Shown piece by piece: positions 36,686-49,348 of a stretch of 64,000 bases of DNA. Positions within the stretch are counted from its first letter, which is position 1, and each line of letters starts with the position of its first letter. The position numbers and the translations under genes were made by a program. This DNA is from Paraspadella gotoi (lineage: Eukaryota > Chaetognatha): assembly GCA_051294375.1 (NCBI GenBank), contig CM119264.1, forward strand, positions 19,475,590 through 19,539,589. Reading direction: 5' to 3'. A model generated the notes under the pieces. It had not been told where the DNA came from, searched no databases, and was given only the letters and a program-made list of their open reading frames with translations.

Positions 36686-37178
36686 TGAGAGAGTCTTGTT
36701 TGAAAGCTTGCAGGGAACCTGCATGTCATTATCTTGTAATTAGTGATTGGAGCTTAAACCACCAAAGCCTGTCCAAAGTCAGGGCAAGATAGCTTATTTA
36801 TTTAAATGAATGGATTAATTTTTATATTGAGTGGTACCAATTTCATAAAATTTCAGCTCCTGGTAATTTGATGCTAGTGCGGAGTACAATAAAGTATTCC
36901 CCGATTCTATACTTAAGGAGGTGCGTCTTTTTCATACAATTGAAACATTCTTTGAAATATTTATCCACTTCATTGATAGGGAAGCCAGGTAACTCTGGGA
37001 GTGAATAAACGGGACTGTGAGAGAGTCTTGATTGAAAGCTTGCAGGGACCTGCTATGTCATTATCTTGTAAGAGTGATGGAGGCCTTAAACCACCAAAGC
37101 CTGTCCAAAGTCAGGGGCAAGATAGCTTATTTATTAAATGAATGGATAATTTTTATATTGGTTGTACCAATTTCATCT
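36686..37178 (+). repeat. Repeat family E, copies 2 and 3 in direct order
   Basis: Copies at 36686-36852 and 37018-37178, both starting GAGAGAGTCTTG then GAAAGCTTGCAGGG, share the CCACCAAAGCCTGTCCAAAG core and end at CCAATTTCAT. A 165-base unrelated stretch separates them. Confidence 0.8.
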
Positions 37179-37430
37179 GATATTTCTCATAAGCAAGTAC
37201 AGTCCCGTTTTGAATTTATCAATCTTCCTATTTTTGGTTTGACTCCCAACTTTTTAGTACAGATTTTTTATAGTAACTGTCATATTACTCCTGTCTTGTT
37301 GTCTTTCCTTATTAGCCTTGTAGTAATAATCGACTTTTTTTCGTACTTTCCTTGCGATTTGACATTTGGTTTCTTAGTTGGCCTTTGTGTAAACTTAGTA
37401 TCCTCGTGGTAGGCCTCTTTGATCATGTTC

Positions 37431-37619
37431 TCAACCCCTTAAGCCATCGTTCTTCACGAGCACTTCAATCGTCTTCTTGCATTCAGGCGATCTCGCTTCC
37501 CGGCCAATGACCACGCCTTTCTTCCGGACGATCCCAGTGACGGGCGACCCATCTCCCAGCTCCGTCCCCCGGCCTGTTTGACAACCTCCCCCCTGTCTCC
37601 TCTTCGTCCTCGACATCAT
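37431..37619 (-). CDS. Candidate exon, unassigned
   Basis: A minus-strand frame in a locally GC-balanced patch. The part translated as TELGDGSPVTGIVRKKGV, then VIGREARSPECKKTIEVLV and KNDGLRG uses codons in a way that looks coding (GTC, AAG, GAG, CTC), unlike the repeat-derived frames nearby. It ends at a stop (complement at 37431-37433). A possible acceptor is ACAG near 37560-37570. A competing minus-strand frame (DDVEDEEETGG) is also open. I recognise no domain, and no partner exon is evident. Confidence 0.27.
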   Translation of the reverse strand: MMSRTKRRQGGGCQTGRGTELGDGSPVTGIVRKKGVVIGREARSPECKKTIEVLVKNDGLRG

Positions 37620-39432
37620 CCATCAAAATTAACTCGTTTTTTCTTCACATTCGACCATCATCCTGACGGGGGGGGATAGGGGGCGGGGCCTTGGGCTCAA
37701 CTCTCAATCTCATTGTTACTTTTAACTGCATGAGCGGGGACTCGGGAGGGTATTGCTAAAGATAAATTTTTTGACAGAAGAAAAAATGACGAAAATATTT
37801 GCGACATGATGATTTCTGTTCCTTACTTTACCTAAATTTTCAGAACTCCAATTTTAACTAAAGTTGAAATATTTAGAAACGAAACAGGAGGTATAATAAT
37901 GAGGGAATTGGGATTGAGATTGAGCTATGTAAATAGTAACAAAACATTTTTAAAGAAAACCTAACTGCTATTTTTGGAGAAGACTAGGTAAAAAAAAAAA
38001 GACAACGAATGGCGCAAGGCCAAGGGTCGGAGAAAAATAATTAGCATAAAAGGCGACGGTGAAAAATTACAAAAATAGTAAGAACAGTAAATTGACGGAG
38101 AATAATAGAGAGTAATAGAGTTGTAAGTTAAGAAATTTAATAGATGCCTTCGAATGGAAATGCAGCTTTCTACAATAACTTTGCCTAATGCCTAAAGATC
38201 GCAGTAAACTTTAGGAATGGAGTCGTACAGGCAACGTAATACGTAGTAAAAGGCTGAGAATAAAAAGCATCAAGCTTACACGAAAGAGCCTCTCGTTCCT
38301 GTGGGCATTGTTTCGACTTTCCAGCAACCAGAAGAGAGAACGCTAATTTCTTAAACCGTTTGCACGACTCTCCGTGGAGATTACAAAAACGACGAAAACA
38401 CCAGCTCCTGGAGAAGAAGGAAAAATCTCAAATGGGAAAACAGGGAAAGCGATAAGAGGGCCACAATAAAAAAACAAAACCAAAAGGAAAAAAAAAACCA
38501 CTAAAAAAAAACATCGCTCCTTCATGGATAAAACCGGAGGACAAGCAGCGCGTTGTTTCCTTCAGGGCGAACTAAACCGAAAATAAACAACACCGCCGAC
38601 AACAACGACGACGTCGAAAACGACCGCCGGCGACGACGAAACAATCCAACGATTCGAAAAAAAGGGATAGCAATTAGCAATCCTAAAGTGTTATACGACA
38701 GTTTCTTGATCGCAACTCTAGATATTTACCTATAAAACACATATTTAAATAAAATAATAATATTTATTTATTTTTTTTATTTATTATTATTTTTTTTTAT
38801 TTATTACTTTTTTAAAATTTATGTATTTATTAAATAATGGATAATTTTTATATTGGTTGCACCAATTTCATAATATGCGTAATAATTAAAATAGCTTTAA
38901 AAAGAGTTATAAAGCAGTTTCTGTTCACTTTCAATATTATTCATTTATGTATTCATTTATTAAATATTTTATATTACATCACCTGCCTGTCAGATATTAA
39001 TCAAAATAATATTTTTTATCCCAGTTATAGAATATTTAAAATAGCATTAAAGGAAAAAGTCGATGATAGGATGGATCAATAATAAGATAACAGTTAAACA
39101 AACTAACCGACGGGCAAAAAAAGTTACCTATGGAGCTGCTCCACGACCAATACCGAAGCTTTTAATAAGCGAAGAAAAAAGGAAAAAAAGGGAAAAAATG
39201 GGCAATAAAGATTAGAGAAGGAAGCAAAAGAAAGTTTTGGGTGAGTCGATGTCAAAAATGGGTCAGATAAAAAGAAAAGAAATAAATTCATGCAAAAACA
39301 AAAGGAAAAAAAGAATTTTTAATAGATCGAAAATCAAATGCGAAATATTTTTTTTTTTCAATATCAAGAGCGAATCAAAATTTCGATATGATGTACGTCT
39401 AGTGGAAAGGAAGAAAGGAAGAAACAAAAAAG
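37620..39432. other. Non-coding stretch
   Basis: AT-rich, with a GAC-like run at about 38600-38640 and a fragment of repeat E at 38834-38876. No gene seen. Confidence 0.4.
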
Positions 39433-39675
39433 TGTGGATAAGGCGCTAAGCGCGCTGAAGTATGCAACTTCTTTAACCCACGGAACGGGTCCTAGGCTGT
39501 GAACCAGGCTTGAGGGTTTTCCAGACCCCCGGGTTTTCCAGGCTCCCAAGGCTGATCACGGCCGTCCTCCCGCTCTCGCGCAGGGTAGTTACCTAATGCA
39601 ATGGTCATTAGCTGATGGTATTCGTCAATGAGCCACCGGGTGACGACAGAAAGTGTCATGCTCTTATAGGCGGGG
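39433..39675 (-). repeat. SINE family B (tRNA-derived), copy 1
   Basis: It matches 57951-58208. Read on the minus strand it opens with a tRNA-like head, ACCCGGTGGCTCATTGACG, with a box A-like TGGCTCATTGA. The plus-strand far end starts GGATAAGGCGCT and both copies share GGCTTGAGGGTTTTC. Confidence 0.75.
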
Positions 39676-40026
39676 TGAACGTGTTGCAATGCCGACAACA
39701 AATACTGTTAAAAAACTGTAGAAACGGTCAACAATTGTTATTTATTAGGAGGTTCATGTTTGACTGAAATTCTCATTACTTGCATCCCAACATAAATTTC
39801 GCGTTCCTAGAAAAGGTCACCTTTTGTCTATAGACTCGACCGTTTGATATAATAAACTCTGTGTTTTAGACCCTTTTAACAGACAAAAAATACATTAAAA
39901 AAAACATAAGTAATACGAATGAGGAAAAAGATCATAATTGGACCTTTTTGACTGAGATAGCGACGCAGCTGCCAACCGATCAGTCCTATCTCTAGTTCCT
40001 GCCGCGTTATCTCTCTCTGGAGAATG

Positions 40027-40112
<86 letters not shown>

Positions 40113-40968
40113 CATTCCTTTTCATTTGTGATCATTTTCTTCTTTTACTCAATGCATACTCCGTCCCTCACTCTCTCTTTGGCAAAATAATATATAGGAA
40201 AAACAAAACAATTTATGATGGTTCTTCAAAGTGGATGTCTGAGTTGGTCAATGACCAATGGTCATGTCTTTAGGCGCGGAAAGTAAGACAGAAAGTTCAA
40301 AAGAAACAGAGAGAGTCACGAATTTTGACCGAGAGAAGAGATAGGCGCAAACATATCAAAAGGAGAAAATAGTTAAGAAGGCACGAATTGCGCCCACGAT
40401 TATGATTCTGTTCCCACTTAATCTTGTTTGATGTTGGTTCTTCGCCTTGAGACGTTTTGGTCAAGACAACCTCTGACGACGACGACGACGACGACAACCA
40501 TCACCACAAATACAATTACGGCAGCGGCGAAGAATAATTTTCTCTCAATGTAGTGAGTTTGTACATACCATAGAAAAAAAATAAGAAATGATAAACAGAG
40601 GAATTTTGTTGGACTCCAATTCTTGAAGGATCCTTGGAACTGACAACTTTCTAATTTGTAATCATCATTGTTTCAATAAGTTCGTTAAGTCTGATTTCAT
40701 ACGGTAAATCTTTCTCAGCTTTGTGTAAATTAAAATTTTTCATAAATATTTCAATTTTACGTTATTTTTACGTGTTTTTTAGGTGTTTTTAGGTGTTTTT
40801 AGGTGTTTCTAATTTCAGTATAAGGAAGAAACTTGGAAATGAATATCTGCGACTTTCTTCTTTTACTGAAATCGGAAATTAGAAAGTAAAAACAGTAAAA
40901 TGAAAGGTACGAAAAAGGTGAAATCAAATGCTAAAAGAGTAGATAAAAGGAAAGAGAGAGAGAAAGAG

Positions 40969-41009
<41 letters not shown>

Positions 41010-42039
41010 ATTGGTGAAAAGAAAAGGCTAAAAAGCGAATTAGGAGAAAATTCCCTCGTTTGATCGCCTAGTAACCAGGGAACAAGCGATTGAACACGAG
41101 GCCATTGCAGGGTTTTTCAAGTGATTGGGGTGAAGGATGGTCCGCGATCAGCGGCGATTGGAGCATTAAGCGGCTTGCAGGGTTTTCATGTGATTCGGGT
41201 GAATGAACGTTGGTTTCGGTCTGAGCAGTCATCGCTTGATCCGGAATTCGGTTATTTTCAAGAGAAAAAAAAAGAGAGAGAGCTTTCCAGTGATTTTGAC
41301 AAAGGTGACTGAAAATTCTATCTAATAGATCGACTTTAATAAGAAAGACTCGTCGTCTTATGATTTAATGTTTTGACCAGAGATTATATCCTCTGAGCAC
41401 TTACAAAAGGGAAAGGGAGCGTGTAGTTTTGAGGAGGGAATAGATTGGCTTGGAGGAGTTAATTATAATTATATACAGCGGAAAATATGATTAACTGGCG
41501 GTAGGTGAATGATTCGACCTGAATCAGAGTGATCTGATTCTGTGGCAGATAAAAAAACACTCGTGGTCGATGATTGGATTGTGGATCTGCGGGAAGAAAT
41601 GAATGAGATCGACGGGCGTGACAAGAGTCGTTTTTAACCACGTGATGGACCTCAACTCGACGACGACGATGACGACGACGATAACGACGACGTCGACTTC
41701 AACGATCACCATTTTAAGGAGAAGACGAGGAAGACGACGATGATAAGAAAGAAGTCGATGACCGTAATTTCGAGCTGAAGATTCTTCGGGTTAAAGTGAA
41801 GCCGCAAAGATCAAAATGACTTATTCAGGAGAAATAGACGACTGCATTTAAGCGAGACGGCGCGTGTCACATTCTCGTGTTTTTGGTCTTAGATCTGGTA
41901 GACAAAGAGAAAGTTTTTTTTCTAAATCTGAAAAAATTGAGTGAAAAATTATAGCGCTTCTGGCTACAGGACTGAATCATCGTTTAGCTGCAACCTCCCT
42001 GACCTCTCAGTAAAAGATACAAAAAACGAGGTTGGCTGG

Positions 42040-42103
<64 letters not shown>

Positions 42104-43360
42104 TGATTCACCTTCTCACTTCCCTCTCCCATCATCTCTTCCAAGGGTTCGATTTAATCGCGAGCGTCAAGCCCGTAACCCTGGCCGCGCGACGAGGAAC
42201 GCCGTAAAATTATCAAAGGCATCAAGGACGTTTTCTACAGGGACTGAGTCGCTGTCTCTCACACTTTCGCCTAGAGTACAAGTTCATGAATGCAAATAGC
42301 GATTTAGTTTTCTCGCGAAACGAAGTTGCCTCAAACAGAAAGTGGCCTCGAAACTTGGGCCTTTTTTACTTCCTTCTTGTAGATTATTTAACTTATGGAA
42401 CAGGAGTAAAAAACCAGAGAGAGAGAGAGAGAGAGAGATGATTCTTCTTTAAGAAGAATATTCAAGATTTAACGTCTTAACGAAACTATCGAAAAGCTGT
42501 CTTTGAGAGATGCGTCGCCGCACACAAAGAGTGTCGAAAATGCTCGTTTATTGCTCAGTCAAACACTAAGAAACAAATACTGAAAATAAAAAACCCTCTA
42601 GCGAAAAAAATGAAACCGGGAGCTTTTGAAAGCGAACGTTGATAAATGAAGTCTCGTCTCCAGCAGAAAGGAGGAGAAAAACCTTTTTTTTCCCCTTCTT
42701 CTCATTCCTACTTCCTCCTCCATTTCTTGCCTTCTTTTGACGTATCGCTATGTTTTCTATCCATCTTCTTGCTTCTTCCTTACCATTTTTTCCTTATTAT
42801 TTGCTACTATCCCCCTTTCCTTCCTTCCCTCTCCGTTCTTTCTTTTCCTACTTTCTAACGTCCTTCCACCTCCCTCTCTCCGAGTTCCCTCCTCTATAGA
42901 ATTGCAGAATTCAACACGAAAAATCCCCGAGTACGCGTCGTTGGCCGCTGTCTCTCGTGAAAAAAAAATCTTTCTTATGTTTGTGATAAAATTCTCACAA
43001 TAAAAACACGACTCCGAAAAGAACGCAACCAGCCAGTCCGAGGTTTACCTACTGGAAATTTCGAGTATTGCATTTCAGAGATTTCTGTGACAATACCGAA
43101 GTACACTCTTTCTGTACGACAAACTTAATAATAAATAAAAAGTGTAGTAATATAAATTAATGGCGAATTATTATCGGATTTCGCTTTTCAAATGTTAAAA
43201 TCTTCGTAAAAACCTTGTACCAATAAATAAAGAAAAGAAACGCCCGACAGTTGGAGTTTGTTGATCTCTGTCTTCAGTCTTCCATAAAACCTCATCAAAA
43301 AAGAAATTTGAAAATAAAAAAATGAGAAGCAAAAGGAAGCGCATGTAAAGTATCGCCTTG
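39676..43360. other. Non-coding stretch with several microsatellites
   Basis: TC/GA tracts lie at about 40028-40107, 40954-41004, 42048-42100 and 42417-42438, with GAC runs at 40474-40497 and 41660-41740. A near-duplicate 33-base segment (TTGCAGGG, GTGATT and GGGTGAA in both) occurs at about 41105 and 41174. No gene seen. Confidence 0.4.
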
Positions 43361-43523
43361 AGGAGACAGTAATTGTTATGAGTTATTGACAGAATCGTTC
43401 AATATAATTAGTCCCTGAGCTTCGGAACAGGCTGTAAAACCGTGTTACAGGAGGGTTCAGCACCCCGTCCCTCTTAACTGCTAGGCGACCACCGGGATAG
43501 AAACCCGGACCTTTGGGTTGGGG
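43361..43523 (-). repeat. Repeat family A, single truncated copy
   Basis: It starts GGAGACAGTAATTG and stops after CCTTTGGGTTGGGG, so it keeps the tRNA-like T-arm region but not the 3' part. Confidence 0.7.
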
Positions 43524-43564
43524 CTTTATTTTCCCAGAACGCCCCATTTTAGATTAAATTCGGA

Positions 43565-43770
43565 ATTAGGTTAATTTTTTTAATTAAAGATTAGGTTAAA
43601 GGTAAGGGTTAGAGATTAGGTTAGGGATTAAGTTAGTGATTAAGGGTAAGGACTTGGTTTGTGATTAAGGTGAGTGATATGGGTTAGATCTAGAGTATAG
43701 GATTAAAGGTGAGGGTTAGAAATTAGGTAAAAGGGTTAGTGATTAGGGTTAAGGATTGGTTAATAAGCTT
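43565..43770 (+). repeat. Degenerate ~12-base tandem repeat (GATTAGGGTTAG-like)
   Basis: Many variants of GATTAGGTTAG, GGGTTAG and GATTAAGG follow each other with irregular spacing. The unit resembles the arthropod telomere motif TTAGG, but phasing is poor and it adjoins an interspersed repeat. Confidence 0.6.
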
Positions 43771-44487
43771 AAGAATATACTTAAGTTAAATATTAAAGTT
43801 AATATTAAATTCTGGAATAAACGAACTGCAATGGGCACTCTAGGAAAAGAGAGCCTTTATTTCATATCTGAATTAACTCGCATCATCGCATCTGTCTGGT
43901 CTTGTCTTATCAAGTTCATTACTTAGCCGCAGTTTGACTTTTCCTAACTATAAAACGTTATCGTGCTGACAATTTCAGCATGTCAATCCCTGTCATATGT
44001 GAAAGGTGGTTTTTTTAAAAGAAAAGAAAAAAATCACCATAATGAAAATATACCACAACAATCAGGATAAAAACAACAATAAGTGACTATAACGATGCAA
44101 CAGCAAAAAGCTTCGCCAAATTCGACGACGACGACGACGACGACGACCCCTCGACCTTGACGTCCGCCGCGTCGCCGCGTAGATCACAATTATCGTCGCC
44201 GCCGAGCGTCGCTTTTCGATTCCCCGTGAAACCCGGCGTGGGGGACTCACTGCAAAAAGCCAAGCGATCACGTGATCGTTGACGCGAAATCACGAGAAGG
44301 CGAATGTAAAACATCAATTTTAAGCGAAAGCGTCAAAAATTTTTTAACATTAACAATCTCGAAAAAGATTACAATTTTTTGTAAATGTTTTTTTATTTTA
44401 CTGACACCACTAAATACATATACGATATATAATGTAAATCTCAGGCAGCAAGTGACGCTCTCTTGACGCGTCCATTTGGTGTGAATG

Positions 44488-44616
44488 AAGATGGCGCGCG
44501 TTGAAGCGAAATCTCAGCCACCATACTAATTGGTTGAGCGAGGGTTACCTTTTTCTTTAGCTACGCGTCGTCTTCACGTGACATAACAATGTCACGTGAT
44601 ATCCTGGGGTCACGTG
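44488..44616. promoter_or_regulatory. Candidate promoter: E-box cluster with CCAAT and YY1-like sites
   Basis: Three CACGTG palindromes lie within 42 bases (44575-44580, 44593-44598 and 44611-44616), each preceded by T as TCACGTG. A fourth sits at 44269-44274 within GATCACGTGATC. Upstream are ATTGG (inverted CCAAT, 44529-44533) and AAGATGGCG (YY1-like, 44488-44496). CACGTG binds bHLH-zip factors such as USF, Myc/Max and TFEB/MITF; the form GTCACGTGA is close to the CLEAR motif. The open frame at 44859-45101 is the nearest downstream candidate. A promoter role is inferred from motif density only. Confidence 0.45.
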
Positions 44617-44858
44617 GAAGCCGTGAGGCTCCCGAACAACGACGACTTTTCGCAGGCTAATCGCCTCTTTATCCTAACGACCATCGCCCGGGGAGAGGCA
44701 GCGAATTGACTGAGGAGAACGGGGAAATCGGGGTTAGTAAGGGACAAATATTAACGGTTCTAATAGGATTAATCAGAGAAAGATATAACCAAAAAATTAA
44801 ATAAAATGTATCAAAGTTTTGCTCAATCTTTAAAATAATTATCTAAGCTACCTTTTGA

Positions 44859-45101
44859 GATTTAATATATACATCTAAGTACGTAGATAAAATCAAAAGC
44901 TTACACGACAATCTTTTCGATAAAAGAGCAAAAAAAAAAAAGGATGAAGTTGAACTGAAGAGGATTCTTCCCGGAGGTCTCAAGGAAATGATAGACGCGA
45001 AAGGACGTTGGAAACGATGGAAGTGGCAGGAGTATCTTATGTCAGCTGAGGGCATTCGGGTATCAAGTAGTTCAAGAATGGAAAAAACTAAACGAAACTA
45101 A
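44859..45101 (+). CDS. Candidate exon, lysine/tryptophan-rich, unassigned
   Basis: The plus-strand frame is open from just after a TGA (44856-44858) to a TAA (45099-45101), about 80 codons. The second half is locally balanced in composition and reads DEVELKRILPGGLKEMI, DAKGRWKRWKWQEYLM, SAEGIRVSS, with codon usage that looks coding. The first half includes an A12 run, so the true 5' edge may be an acceptor inside it. A consensus-like donor (AACAG followed by GTATGT) lies just past the stop, and GTATCA lies within the frame after IR. I recognise no family. It starts about 240 bases downstream of the E-box cluster. Confidence 0.3.
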   Translation, partial: DLIYTSKYVDKIKSLHDNLFDKRAKKKKDEVELKRILPGGLKEMIDAKGRWKRWKWQEYLMSAEGIRVSSSSRMEKTKRN

Positions 45102-45258
45102 CAGGTATGTACGTTCAGATTAAGGAGGATGAAAAAATGGAATCAATCCGATAGCAGAAGTTATATTAACCAATAAAATAATAGATTTTCTTAATATACT
45201 ATATATCGTCCTATAGTTAACATTTGTTCTTTTAAAATAAAATAGAATTTTACAAAGT

Positions 45259-45363
45259 TGTATTGTATGTATTGTATTGTATGTATTGTATTGTATGTAT
45301 TGTATTGTATGTATTGTATTGTATGTATTGTATGTATTGTATGTATTGTATTGTATTGTATTT
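45259..45363. repeat. (ATTGT)n/(ATGT) minisatellite
   Basis: About 20 units of TTGTA with regular ATGTA variants. Confidence 0.92.
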
Positions 45364-45917
45364 ACAAAAAAATTGAGCATTTGAGAAAGACTGCAAGATA
45401 GCCCAACACTCATGAAAGAATTATTGGGCTACGCTCTGCTGATTGGCCTCAGGGTGGAAAAAACGCTTTCGCTGAACGAGTACGGGAAAGAGAGAGTGGA
45501 AGTAAAGGTCAGGCAAGCAGAGAGGAATAGGAAAAAAAATTAAGGGGCTAAAAAAACCGGAATAGAGGTCCTGGGGAAAAAGCGAAGCATAGTAGTAAAG
45601 AAGCGAAGCTATTAAAGGCGACAGAAGAACAAGAAAACAAAAAAAAAAAAGAGACGGAGTTTTTGAGCCGTGGCGAGGCGGGGCGAGGAGAAACAGTTTA
45701 TCCAGGCGCTAAGAGAAGAGCCTCTTGGTGGGGGGGGCGTTAAAGGCCATGTAAGCGCCGAAATCGGAAGTGACGATCGCGTTGAGACTTTGAAATCGGA
45801 AGTGGGAGGCAGGAGGGAGGACGAGAAGTAGGGACGGAAGCTGTAACTTAGATCGGGGGGATGACGAGGGACAAAGGAGGTGACGGGTCGTGAACAACTT
45901 TTGTTGCGACGATCTGG

Positions 45918-45920
<3 letters not shown>

Positions 45921-45952
<32 letters not shown>

Positions 45953-45957
45953 GAGAA

Positions 45958-46009
<52 letters not shown>
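45921..46009. repeat. (GAAA)n passing into (GA)n
   Basis: GAAA units at about 45921-45965, then GA units to about 46009. Confidence 0.92.
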
Positions 46010-46011
<2 letters not shown>

Positions 46012-48139
46012 TTATTTGGATATTTGTTTATTTGGTTGTACCAATTGTATATAAACACGACAGAGTTAGATTGATATACAGGTGAAAACTGGTTTTACAA
46101 ATGAATTTTTATCGTGTCACGAGTTTTCTCAAAGGTAGTAAAATTTCTTGGTGCAAGCTAAACTGCGAAAAGAAAACTTCAGAAAGAAAACCTTTGGGGT
46201 GAGAGGCTGACGTACTCAGACCGACCCCCGAGCCTTCCAGGATATCATTTATCTTGTGAGACTGATTGACCTTGACGTCAGAGAAGGAAAAGTCAGATTT
46301 AGAGAAATTATGCAAATAAGATTATCCTTGGAAAACGTTTTAATAGAAAGAGGAAAATATTCGGACCCTCCAAAGATGGCAGAGAGTTTGCATGTGATAA
46401 CGTAAATGAGAGTAATTTTTGTAAATTGTTTTAAAAATTATTTGACCGATTGAATTGCTCTCTTTTAGTATTATTTGCCCGTTTAAAAAAAGACGATATC
46501 TGAGATTCGACATAGATTCGTACTGTGCTCCAACACGCCCTATTTATCCGAATATCCGAATTCTCAGACCTCTTACCGAAAATTTCGTCGCGTCGTGTGG
46601 TGTCAAAAAAGGATAAGGGGTGGCGTCTGGCGGAATCAAAATGGAGAAGAATGAGACAGATGCTCTCTCGACCGTGATGGTCATCCAGAGCAGATGCTAG
46701 CAGATGCTCGATCTTCTCGAGACAGGTGCAACTCAGGGTATGACGTCTCATAAAAGCGAAAGCTTTAGCGAGAAAAGTGTCAAAGATGTTTTTTTTTGGG
46801 ACTAAGACTACAAAATATTGTTCTTAGTTGCTAGTTCTTAGTATCAATGTTTTCATTCGAAAGAATAATGCCGCATTTTTCCAACTTCGTAGTTTGCGTA
46901 ATGTGCCTGAGTCAAACATATTATCTTTCGTCGTTCGTAAGTAACGAACAACGTTAATCGCATCAAGATTCTTAAACGATCGTTCCCCTCTGTACTTCAC
47001 CGAAAAAAGTTTTAAAAAGAAACGCATAAACGCCTCAAATTTTTTTCAAAACTCCCTCATTTAAAACAGAAAAAAAAACTTGTAGAAAAACGGTTTTTTC
47101 CTTCGTCGGCGGCGTTAAAAAAAGGTTGTTAAGCCGTAACTCGGAGGCCCATGACCCGCCATCAGGCTGAGTCCATAAAAGCGAAGGAAAAACAAATACG
47201 AGAAGCGAATTCGAGGCGAACGCGTTTCGTCGCTAGAGATGAAAACAAACGCTCGCCCCTCGCGCTCCATCCGGTACGAGACGGAGAGAGTTGGTGGGAT
47301 TTAGAATTGGGGGACTGGGGACTGGGTAGCGTGATCGGTTTGGAAGAAAAAAGCGGTGGAGACTGGAGATTTGAAAAAAAGAGGGAGATGTAGTTGGTCC
47401 ACTTTCAAACGCAATGGAGCGAGTAATGCTCCGCGTAATGCTCGATCCATTCGTGGATGGTGACAGGGCACCGAGCTGGGGGATCGGACCGGGGAAGGAG
47501 ACTCTCGGCGTCCCTATCTTTCTCTCGCCATGATTCCAACATCGACCTCGATTTGTTCTATATTCTTCAAGAAGGAAAAAACTAACTGGAAAGCTCCAAA
47601 GAATAAAGTATGTTTTGAAACAGTAATTTTTTTTCCCGATTTAGAGCATTTTTTTAGAGAATGGGAAAGGGGAGCGCTCATGGGAAATTCGTCAACCCCC
47701 CCCCCCTGTTATCCCTTCTTTTTGCAGAGCGACGGGCCCGAAAGTAGGTTGCACCGTGTTTCGCGAGTGTGAATGAATAATTCAAAACTGAATACTTGCC
47801 CCGTTGATATCGTTAGAAGTCGGAAGGACGTTTTACGGGCGCCATCGATTTCATCGTTATCGCCGTCGTTGTCGTTATTTTCGACGTCGTTATCGTCGTC
47901 GTACACTTCTAACAAAAACAAGAACCGCGCCACTTTATTACTTTAAATATCAGACACTCTATAAAGACATTTTTAAAATTTATATAAGAAAAATAATGTT
48001 TAAATTTTATTACAATTGGTCAAGTGGTTTAGAAGATATGATTTTTTAAACTTGAGTATTCCAAAATCAATCGGAAAAATCGAGTTTCATTTAAAAGCTT
48101 TAGAATCATTAACCTTGTCTTTCATTATATGTTTCAATT
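46010..48139. other. Non-coding stretch, no supported gene
   Basis: Minus-strand frames at 46109-46315 and 46431-46751 have mixed composition, but neither has a clear acceptor/donor pair or a domain. TGACGTCA (a perfect CRE palindrome) lies near 46273-46280. A patch at 47140-47530 is GC-balanced. Confidence 0.35.
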
Positions 48140-48593
48140 GAAGAGACAGTCATTATTGATAAGAGTTAATGACAGAACCGTTCAATATAAGCAGTCCCTG
48201 AGCTTCGGATCAGGCTGTAACACCATGTTACAGGCGGGTTAAGCGCCCCGTCCCTCTTAACTGCGAGGCGGCCACCGGGCTAGAACCCCAGACCTTTGGG
48301 TTGGGAGGCGAATGACTTGCCTCCGGCACTAATGGACGCTGATGAACGGTTGGTGGATTTTAGTCCTCCATACATCCCCCCTCCCATAGGGAGAAGTCTA
48401 TTGCGTCTCTGTTGTTGTTGGTGGAAACTGCGTCACCAAGTTGAGGCAAGTCGCCTGATGTGTTGTTGGCGGAAAGTGCATCGCCAGGTTGAGGCATGTC
48501 GCATGTTCGGAAGTCGGGCTCACCAATGAAGAGACAGTAATTATTGATAAGTGTTAATGACAGAACCGTTCAATATAAGCAGTCCCTGAGCTG
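48140..48593 (-). repeat. Repeat family A (tRNA-like SINE), dimer with truncated second unit
   Basis: Unit 1 is 48140-48527 and ends CTCACCAAT; unit 2 restarts GAAGAGACAG at 48528 and is cut after CAGTCCCTGAGCTGATGAAGG. Confidence 0.75.
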
Positions 48594-49348
48594 ATGAAGG
48601 CCTGAAGAACAACGCCGTCTTCGTAGTTGTCGTTCCCACAATTTCTTTTCAAATTCGTCACTTAAAAACCGAACTCTTAATTCATGACGCGTTGGTTTTC
48701 TTTTTTTATCTTATTTTTTAACTAAGAATCCAAGACTTTTCTCATAATAGTAAGTAGCTATTCTATTTTTCATCCGTCACATTCGTAAGGAATCGTTGTC
48801 TTCATCATTTTCTACTTCTGCCGTCTTCTTCATCGACGTCGTCGTTATTGTTATCCTCGTCCTTATCTTCTTGCGTAACGAATGTTGTTGTGGAACGGCA
48901 TTTGGTGACAAAGGATCCTAAATGTGAGGAAGACGGAATACGAGAGAGATAGCGAGTTAGTAGCAACCAGTTTTTTCCAGATATTTTCTATTTACATTTT
49001 CGAGGATATATGTATGTATTTTTTATGTATTATATCTATATGTATTTTCTAAATATACTTGACTGTTAACTTTCAATTCAAAAGTAAAGGTTTCGCGCGT
49101 ATTACATTACTCAATTTTCTCCCCGAGTCTCCCCCACACTCTCTCCCTCAACCCGCGACTTAATAATCAGGGTTAACTTGGCGCGTGAGCACGGGAGAGG
49201 GAGAATGCAAAGTCATTCCCTGAAAGGTCTCCTCTCCCCTCGCCCTTTCTCTGAAACGTCGCTCAACCGTCCTCGCTCACCCGGAAACTTACCCTCTTAG
49301 CACACCATGCCTCGCCCGTTTAGTCGAATCACCTTAACTCAGTAGAGA

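Noticed and set aside
37032-37412. 126-codon frame
   Set aside because: Its first third is repeat family E and the rest is AT-rich without splice context.
47414-47533. Short frame MERVMLRVMLDPFV
   Set aside because: Only about 39 codons, no donor, and partly built from a local duplication (GTAATGCTC twice).
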